Origin: Bacteroidales bacterium UBA5072
Lineage (GTDB): Bacteria; Bacteroidota; Bacteroidia; Bacteroidales; UBA10428
Assembly (NCBI GenBank): GCA_002415855.1
Contig: DIAS01000028.1
Coordinates: 1-9,421 of the forward strand
Length of the DNA: 9,421 nt
Reading direction: 5' to 3'
Under the pieces are notes generated by a model that searched no databases, was not told where the DNA came from, and saw only the letters and a program-made list of their open reading frames with translations. A program made the translations under genes and the position numbers. Positions 4,665-9,421 of this stretch are shown here, piece after piece (positions within the stretch are counted from its first letter, which is position 1; each line of letters starts with the position of its first letter).

Positions 4665-6725
4665 TTACTTTTTAATTACTTTCTCAACCTGAATTTCCTG
4701 GTTTCTTTCTGCCTTCAGATAGTATACTCCGGCCGGATAGTTCCCGAAAGGTACACTATAGTTTTTCCCTTCTTCCAGCCTGCTTTCCCAGACTTTTTCC
4801 CCGATGCTGTTCAGCAGCTCCAGCTGAACATTGCCTCCGGTGACATCGTTAAAGGTAATATTAATCTGGTCCCTGACGGGATTGGGGAACAGGGTGAACA
4901 ATTCGGTGGTATTTCCTGTGGCATTATCAAGATTGTTCTGCAGGGTAATGGTAACATTGAAATGAAAAACTGTAAACCCGGCATCCGAGGCAATACCGCC
5001 ATCCGCATCCGCCACTGAAAAAGCAAAGAAATCTGTTGTGCTGGCACTCCCATCCTGATCGTAGGTCACTATACTGTTGTTAATATCGGCCATGGTAAAG
5101 GTTTGCCCATCCGCGAGGGCTGTGCCGTTCAGCTTAACAACTCCAGCATTGGGTTGTAACACATTGTGGTCAGGATCCAGGGTAAAGGTTATCTCCCCTG
5201 GGCTGCTCTCGGCATCCGATGCAGCAAGATACTGGTTGGTGATAATGACCTCCTCTCCCTGATTAACTGCAGCAGTAACATTTTTGGACAGCACGGGCAG
5301 ATCATTTACCGGATTGATCGTTATCTCGAAAAAGAATTCGTTGTTACCAGCTTCTCCTGCCAGGTGTCCGAATTCATCCGCTACCTGGAATACAAAACCG
5401 TCCAGGAGGGTCTCAGACCCATCATGCTGGTATACCAGGTTGCCGTTGTGGATATCGGCCTGTGTGAAGGTAGCCCCGTCGCTCAAAGGTATGTTGCTCA
5501 GCTTAAGAAGCCCGTGACCCGGGAGATCCGAACTGCCATCCGGATCGAATGTGTAGGTAACAGCGGAGCTGTTGCTTTCAGGATCCGTTGTTTGTAGCAT
5601 GGCATCGCTCAATGCCAGCGTCGCCGCTTCATCCAAAGTCATTCCTTCGTTCACAGCAACGGACGGAGGGTCATCAAAAGGCGTGACATTCACCTCAAGA
5701 TAAAATATGGAATCCGCTCCATCCCTGTATTTTGTGCCGTCACCATCCACCACCATCAATGCAATAGTGTCTTTAACGGTTTCACTGCCATCGTGAGCAT
5801 AGGCAATCAACTCATTGTTTATTTCCTCCATGGTAAATGTGTCGCCCGGGGCCAGGTCATTGTCCGATTTGATCACCTTGCCATACCGGGGCGATAATCC
5901 TTCCTTTTTCGGATCAACCACAAAAAGTATGTCTGCCGGAGCACTTTCAACATCAACAGCCTTAAGGATGGCGCTTGTTATGCCAGAAGTATCTCCTTCA
6001 TCAACATTCAGGGTGACCAGATTTTCCAACTCAGGAGGATCATTTTGCCAATAGAATCCGGGGGTATAAGAGCTGTATGCTGCTATGGCCTCCGGAGGTG
6101 TCGGGGCGGCATCATAGTAATCGAGGTGCGGAACATATGTGGTACCACCATTATCCGATACCAGCATTTCAACCCTTGTCTTAAATACCATGGAATTCCC
6201 CGTGACAGGTACAATACCGCCGGTATTGACCGGTAAACCTACACTTACCGCGTCAGTAAGCGGGAGCGGATTATCAGACACATCCACCACGGTAATTGTA
6301 AATCTAGATAGCAGGGGCCTTGGACTGCCGCCTTCGATAGGGATGTTTGTGGCACCTGTCCAAACTGATATTCCGCCTGCCAGGTTGGATGCAGCAGCAT
6401 CAAAGCTTAGCACTTCAGCACCCGCATAAACACTGCCATCCATCGATAGCTTGATTGAATCAGCAAGCATAGCCCAGTACACGGTAGTGGTATTAGCCAG
6501 GGTAATGTTGGTAATGGTGTAGAGTATGCCGCCTGGTCTGCCAATCCATCCTTCGTTGGGAGGATGATCATAGGTTATTGAGGAGAGCTTGGGCGGAGGG
6601 CTCTGCGGGCCTTTAAGAGCCTCCTGCGCCTGTCCCCTTGTAGTAAACAACACAAGCAGCATTGCAGCTGCAGCTGCGATGATTCCTCTCGCACTGATCC
6701 GAAAAACTTTACCCTCCATTTGCAT
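4665..6725 (-). CDS. Secreted CSPG/cadherin-like repeat protein with type IX sorting domain
   Basis: This 686-residue protein has a signal peptide (IIAAAAAMLLVLFTT, cleavage probably near GQAQ at 31-34). An unrecognised beta-rich region follows at about 45-228. Then come three repeats of the CSPG/FRAS1-type cadherin-like fold at about 230-350, 352-474 and 475-596. Each holds a matching core: FTMEEINNELIAYAHDGSET (298-316), FTQADIHNGNLVYQHDGSET (420-439) and FTMADINNSIVTYDQDGSAS (543-562). The C-terminus (about 610-686) is a Por-secretion sorting domain: LFPNPVRDQINI, then LLNSIGEKVW and YPAGVYYLKA, ending in EKVIKK. It should cross the outer membrane through the type IX system and be released or anchored at the surface. 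The repeats suggest adhesion or binding, which is inference. ATG 6723-6725 and ATG 6717-6719 are both possible starts. No other type IX component is in the window. Confidence 0.93.
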   Translation of the reverse strand: MQMEGKVFRISARGIIAAAAAMLLVLFTTRGQAQEALKGPQSPPPKLSSITYDHPPNEGWIGRPGGILYTITNITLANTTTVYWAMLADSIKLSMDGSVYAGAEVLSFDAAASNLAGGISVWTGATNIPIEGGSPRPLLSRFTITVVDVSDNPLPLTDAVSVGLPVNTGGIVPVTGNSMVFKTRVEMLVSDNGGTTYVPHLDYYDAAPTPPEAIAAYSSYTPGFYWQNDPPELENLVTLNVDEGDTSGITSAILKAVDVESAPADILFVVDPKKEGLSPRYGKVIKSDNDLAPGDTFTMEEINNELIAYAHDGSETVKDTIALMVVDGDGTKYRDGADSIFYLEVNVTPFDDPPSVAVNEGMTLDEAATLALSDAMLQTTDPESNSSAVTYTFDPDGSSDLPGHGLLKLSNIPLSDGATFTQADIHNGNLVYQHDGSETLLDGFVFQVADEFGHLAGEAGNNEFFFEITINPVNDLPVLSKNVTAAVNQGEEVIITNQYLAASDAESSPGEITFTLDPDHNVLQPNAGVVKLNGTALADGQTFTMADINNSIVTYDQDGSASTTDFFAFSVADADGGIASDAGFTVFHFNVTITLQNNLDNATGNTTELFTLFPNPVRDQINITFNDVTGGNVQLELLNSIGEKVWESRLEEGKNYSVPFGNYPAGVYYLKAERNQEIQVEKVIKK

Positions 6726-6902
6726 AGCTATTTAGTATTAAAAATTAGTTTCCATTGCTTCAATAATTCACCGTTCGCTTGCGGAAAGGAACAACGGGTA
6801 TGAAAATCCAAAACCTGCCTTTATCGATTCTGGGCTGATCAATGGCAGGGCAACATCAGGTTTGCTCAGTAGGGTGTAGGGTTGGTCGGTTGAGGTTGTT
6901 AA

Positions 6903-6947
6903 ATTTACAAATAATAACCCTCTGTTGAACATTTTTTCTTTGTAAAT
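6903..6947. repeat. Inverted repeat ATTTACAAA / TTTGTAAAT
   Basis: Two exact 9-base arms (6903-6911 and 6939-6947) are separated by 27 bases. Arm centres are 36 bp apart, between three and four helical turns. They could be paired sites for one regulator of either divergent gene. AT-rich composition makes chance pairing possible. Confidence 0.35.
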
Positions 6948-7011
6948 CAACACTTTTTTCCAACATTTAATAAAGGTCGCAGAATTAATTAAATACACCC
7001 ACCCTTAATTC

Positions 7012-7076
7012 GGGCTTTGACCCCCGATTGTTAAAAAAGGGCTAAAAACCCAATTGACTTGCGGGCTATAAAGCCC
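7012..7076 (+). repeat. Three GGGCT...CCC modules overlapping the promoter
   Basis: GGGCTTTGACCC (from 7012), GGGCTAAAAACCC (7039-7051) and GGGCTATAAAGCCC (7063-7076) follow one another at steps of 27 and 24 bp. The last is a perfect palindrome (GGGCT-ATAA-AGCCC) lying entirely between the -33 and -7 boxes of the promoter at 7054-7084, the usual place for a repressor operator. The regulator is unknown. Confidence 0.4.
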
Positions 7077-7084
7077 TATATTTA
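7054..7084 (+). promoter_or_regulatory. Bacteroidota-type promoter for the small membrane protein gene
   Basis: TTG (7054-7056, within ATTGACTT), exactly 20 bases, then TATATTTA (7077-7084), seven of eight matches to TAnnTTTG. Transcription from near 7091 would leave a leader of about 58 bases before ATG 7149. The spacer holds the palindrome at 7063-7076. Confidence 0.6.
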
Positions 7085-7148
7085 CATGAATAGTTTAACT
7101 TGTCTGAAGGCCTGGTAAGAAAATTATTCAAGTTATCGTGTTGCTTTT

Positions 7149-7523
7149 ATGAAGCTTCATAATCTACTTAATGCAATGGGTACCTTCAAAGCTAGAAGCT
7201 TCCTTGCCAAAGGCTTTGTTCTCATTTCCTTTTTACTTCTTTTCCTGTCATTTATTTCCTTTGGTTTAGCATGGTATCATGGCATTCAGGATGGCATGAT
7301 TCCTTCTCCATGGGGTACGTACGAAGGGAATCACGGCCCCTGGCGTCATTATTATCCGGGTAGGGAACTGCTTTACTTCACTATTGTTTTGCAGTGTAAA
7401 AGCTTTTTGTGTGCCCTGATTTCATTGTTTTTGAGACGATTGCGCATTGGCGTATGGCTGGTTTCTATTTCTTTTCTCGTTTTTCTGATTGTATTTTGGA
7501 CACATTATTGGCTGATCGACTAA
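7149..7523 (+). CDS. Unrecognised 124-residue membrane protein with three helices
   Basis: I do not recognise this family. Three hydrophobic segments are clear: about 21-42 (KGFVLISFLLLFLSFISFGL), 75-95 and 100-121. Between the first two lies a polar loop of about 32 residues rich in Gly, Pro, His and aromatics (PWGTYEGNHG then PWRHYYPGRE, 54-73). An RRLR basic turn at 96-99 separates helices two and three and suggests a cytoplasmic turn. ATG 7149 is chosen as the first start after the promoter at 7054-7084; Met10 (7176) is an alternative. No Shine-Dalgarno is present. The hydrolase gene follows after 190 bp on the same strand, with no visible terminator between, so co-transcription cannot be excluded. 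Coding is supported by the promoter, the length and the membrane topology. Confidence 0.75.
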   Translation: MKLHNLLNAMGTFKARSFLAKGFVLISFLLLFLSFISFGLAWYHGIQDGMIPSPWGTYEGNHGPWRHYYPGRELLYFTIVLQCKSFLCALISLFLRRLRIGVWLVSISFLVFLIVFWTHYWLID

Positions 7524-7713
7524 AAAGTTCCATAAAGTGATCTTTTGTCCCGATTCAAAGGCAGATTCAAATTTGCATTTTCTCATGATGGTTTCCTGTT
7601 TGGAATAAGTCATTGGAATTGAATTGCTGATCAAACAGATCTTGGCATTCTTATTGATAATAATACTTAACTTTAACCAACCTGGCATGATCTTACCAAC
7701 CTGCACCTGATCC
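7524..7713 (+). promoter_or_regulatory. Spacer upstream of the hydrolase gene with a weak promoter candidate
   Basis: TTG (7642-7644) and TAACTTTA (7668-7675) resemble the Bacteroidota promoter, but the 23-base gap is longer than the 20 seen at the other three sites here. The spacer also holds a direct repeat GATTCAAA (7552-7559 and 7564-7571). No terminator for the preceding gene is visible. Confidence 0.25.
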
Positions 7714-8997
7714 ATGAAACGGATAATTCTTTCTCTGCTTATCATTCTCACAATATTTGCCTGTGAGCAAGACATTTCATGGAATCCTCTTATTGAAAAA
7801 CAAGTTGAAAAATTAATCATTGCTGCTGCAGGTGGCATGCTCCTTACTGCTGATTCGGTAAAGCTAATTATTCCCTCCTATGCTTTGCCATCTGACGGTA
7901 AAGTGTTCGTTGGAAGAACAGGACATGAGCCTTCGACTGTTCCTAATAAAGATATGCAAATCATTGGGTATCCCATTACATTAAGAATACCCTCAGATTC
8001 CCTGCTAAAACCATTGCAATTATCATTTCCCATATCCTCCAATGTTGTATCTGCAGACAATTGCTTTATTTTTCTATATAACGGTGCAACCTATTTTCCT
8101 GTCGAATTTTCTACCCATGGAGGAATGGCAACGGTAAATATTGATATTATCAATTGGGAATTGTCTGCAAGAAAGAATACGGAATATCCTTTGAGTGAGA
8201 TAATTATAATGACCTTAATTGTCAAACAGACCCCCCCTTTAAAAGAAATGGGATTAAATAAGGTAACTATCGATCCGGATGGAGCAATGTCTTATAGCGT
8301 TCCCTCAGCCGGTCCCACTTCAAAAGTGCTACTGCTGGTGCACGGCTGGACAGGCAGAACTACGGTCTGGGATTCGCTTTTAACCTGGATTAAGACAGAA
8401 ACGGATCCGGCATACTCAGAATACTGGACTTTTGGATATAACTCCTCATGGAGTATTGAAGATAATGCCGAAATACTTGCCCAAACCTTGCACGAATATG
8501 CCGGCGGGGCACAAATTGATATCGTTGCACATAGTATGGGGGGCCTGGTATCACGTTCAGTGATAGAGCAATATGAAGGTGCGCAATATATTCATAAACT
8601 GATAACCCTGGGTACGCCGCACCAGGGTTCTCCATTGGCAGTTATAAGAGATTATCTTGGCGCATTGGTGGCCGAAGAGGATCTTTCGGATTATAACATG
8701 TACAATTATTTTACCCAGGGATTCAGGGATCTTAATACCACTTCTGGCTATATCAATCAGATGATGGAATTAACGCAACCCGCCCTGCCCTATTATGTTA
8801 TCGCTGCCACGAGCAGAACTGACTGGAACCTGAAAATTGAAGGACCTGATGATGGGATCGTAGGAGTTGCAAGTGCTTTAGGTGTGCCTGGGGCAGATAA
8901 ACCAGGTACCCCTTTTAACATGCCTTATGATGAGGCCCATAGAAAAATGACCCGGTTTAAGCCTATTTATTTACAGGTTATCGAATACTTGCGTTAG
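7714..8997 (+). CDS. Lipoprotein alpha/beta hydrolase (lipase/PGAP1-like)
   Basis: This 427-residue predicted lipoprotein starts MKRIILSLLIILTIFAC; the lipobox-like TIFAC makes C17 the probable lipidation site. Residues about 35-165 form a beta-rich domain (GGMLLTADSVKLIIPSYALP at 40-59) that recalls ZU5-like modules; that likeness is tentative. The hydrolase domain runs from about 203: the oxyanion strand VLLLVHGW (205-212), the nucleophile elbow AHSMGG with S274, LGTPHQGS (299-306) typical of the PGAP1/class 2 lipase group, an acid at D379 or D380 (GPDDGIV) and catalytic H409 (DEAHRKM). All triad parts are present, so it is probably an active esterase or lipase at the envelope; substrate unknown. 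ATG 7714 is the only start that includes the signal. It stands alone or follows the small membrane protein gene. Confidence 0.92.
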   Translation: MKRIILSLLIILTIFACEQDISWNPLIEKQVEKLIIAAAGGMLLTADSVKLIIPSYALPSDGKVFVGRTGHEPSTVPNKDMQIIGYPITLRIPSDSLLKPLQLSFPISSNVVSADNCFIFLYNGATYFPVEFSTHGGMATVNIDIINWELSARKNTEYPLSEIIIMTLIVKQTPPLKEMGLNKVTIDPDGAMSYSVPSAGPTSKVLLLVHGWTGRTTVWDSLLTWIKTETDPAYSEYWTFGYNSSWSIEDNAEILAQTLHEYAGGAQIDIVAHSMGGLVSRSVIEQYEGAQYIHKLITLGTPHQGSPLAVIRDYLGALVAEEDLSDYNMYNYFTQGFRDLNTTSGYINQMMELTQPALPYYVIAATSRTDWNLKIEGPDDGIVGVASALGVPGADKPGTPFNMPYDEAHRKMTRFKPIYLQVIEYLR

Positions 8998-9036
8998 GTT
9001 AATCAATCTTCGCTTAAAGCAGTCTTCAACCAGTAA

Positions 9037-9096
9037 TAAATCTAACTTAGTTACGTTCTAATGCTGGCCAAGGTGATGTTTCCTTGGTAAATCTAA
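9037..9096 (+). repeat. Direct repeat and small hairpin upstream of the coiled-coil gene
   Basis: TAAATCTAA occurs at 9037-9045 and 9088-9096. Between them CCAAGG (9068-9073) and CCTTGG (9082-9087) form a six-base-pair stem with an eight-base loop. The second repeat ends 10 bases before ATG 9107. I found no standard promoter here; the AT-rich background makes the repeat weak evidence. Confidence 0.3.
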
Positions 9097-9106
9097 TTCT
9101 TTAAAT

Positions 9107-9421
9107 ATGTACCAGTTAGCAGTAAGGTTTTGGTTCATCGCAAGCATTGTGCTGGCTGTAGCCGCCAGGAGCAATTGCCAGAGCGATCTCCCGGAGGTGT
9201 TTAAGGAGGGTACAATATCCGAACAAATGAAATACCTGGATGAGCACACCCGGATATATGAGAATTACAGGGCCATACGGGAAGATATGTACCGCAGTAT
9301 CCGCAGGAACGCCCTGGATTCATTGACAAAGGCAAAAGGCAGGATTACCGGGCTGTTAGCGCAAACCACCCTGCTCGACAACCGGATTGACTCTCTTAAT
9401 AGAAGCCTGGAGGCTACCAGT
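9107..9421 (+). CDS. Exported coiled-coil protein, 5' part only
   Basis: An open frame of 105 codons begins at ATG 9107 and runs off the right edge. The N-terminus (MYQLAVRFWFIASIVLAVAA) is a good signal peptide, with cleavage likely near RSNCQS; C24 lacks a normal lipobox. The mature part is charged and helical: VFKEGTISEQMKYLDEHTRI (31-50), YENYRAIREDMYRSI (51-65), then a heptad-like stretch from about 69 (DSLTKAKGRI, LLDNRIDSLN). It resembles periplasmic Bacteroidota proteins that, as I recall, are sometimes labelled tRNA (guanine-N1)-methyltransferase; nothing methyltransferase-like is visible here, and that name would be misleading. The start lies 109 bp after the hydrolase stop. The role is unknown. 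Confidence 0.8.
   Translation, partial: MYQLAVRFWFIASIVLAVAARSNCQSDLPEVFKEGTISEQMKYLDEHTRIYENYRAIREDMYRSIRRNALDSLTKAKGRITGLLAQTTLLDNRIDSLNRSLEATS

Larger units (their letters stand above)
6726..7148. other. Divergent regulatory region between the CSPG-repeat gene and the small membrane protein gene
   Basis: This 423-bp stretch has no gene I can support. A 76-residue minus-strand frame (6768-6998) fills part of it but has no recognisable motif and no homologous look. The region holds a G-rich stretch (about 6871-6896), a 9-base inverted repeat with a 27-base spacer (6903-6947), three GGGCT modules (7012-7076) and a promoter on the plus strand (7054-7084). I found no clean promoter for the minus-strand gene; TAATTTTT on that strand close to its start has no TTG at the right distance. 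Confidence 0.6.

Noticed and set aside
5166..5597. 143-residue plus-strand frame inside the CSPG-repeat gene
   Set aside because: It lies antisense within repeat-coding DNA and lacks any motif; the minus-strand repeats and sorting tail are decisive.
6768..6998. 76-residue minus-strand frame upstream of the CSPG-repeat gene
   Set aside because: No motif, no promoter or family; AT-rich regulatory DNA explains it better.
7422..7838. 138-residue minus-strand frame across the 7524-7713 spacer
   Set aside because: It overlaps two better-supported plus-strand genes and has no recognisable domain.

Overview
The window looks like chromosomal DNA of a member of the Bacteroidota (Bacteroidetes). The evidence is a Por-secretion (type IX) C-terminal sorting domain on a large secreted protein, a FISUMP-type lipoprotein, a DUF2141 protein, near absence of Shine-Dalgarno sequences, and three start-proximal promoters that fit the Bacteroidota consensus (TTG, about 20 bp, TAnnTTTG). 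No rRNA, tRNA, CRISPR array, insertion sequence or phage gene was seen. Genus-level placement is not possible from what I can read.

Layout. Positions 1-1571 (minus) hold most of an iron-sulfur L-serine ammonia-lyase, cut by the window edge, with an unusual N-terminal extension that reads as a Tat lipoprotein signal. A 320-bp divergent region with a perfect 19-bp palindrome separates it from an unrecognised 98-residue helical protein (1892-2188). A gene-poor stretch (2189-2497) carries a hairpin with a U-tract that may end a small RNA, followed by a good promoter. Next come a DUF2141 exported protein (2498-2923) and a YhhN/TMEM86-type lysoplasmalogenase-family membrane protein (3008-3694), then, from its own promoter, a FISUMP lipoprotein (3798-4526). 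A strong inverted repeat lies between this and the convergent gene at 4665-6725, a 686-residue secreted protein with three CSPG/cadherin-like repeats and a type IX sorting tail. A 423-bp regulatory region (6726-7148) contains a long-arm inverted repeat, three GGGCT modules and a promoter. It leads to an unrecognised three-helix membrane protein (7149-7523), a lipoprotein alpha/beta hydrolase (7714-8997) and the start of an exported coiled-coil protein cut by the right edge (9107-9421).

How the genes relate. Most products are predicted to sit in or beyond the envelope: lipoproteins, a type IX substrate, membrane proteins and exported proteins. I see no convincing multi-gene pathway. DUF2141 and YhhN are co-directional with an 84-bp gap and may be co-transcribed; the other genes look like independent units. 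The most unusual feature is the serine ammonia-lyase: a normally cytosolic oxygen-sensitive [4Fe-4S] enzyme behind a twin-arginine lipoprotein signal and a CxxCx4CxxC cluster. I found no clear evidence of a novel multi-gene defence or mobile system in this window.
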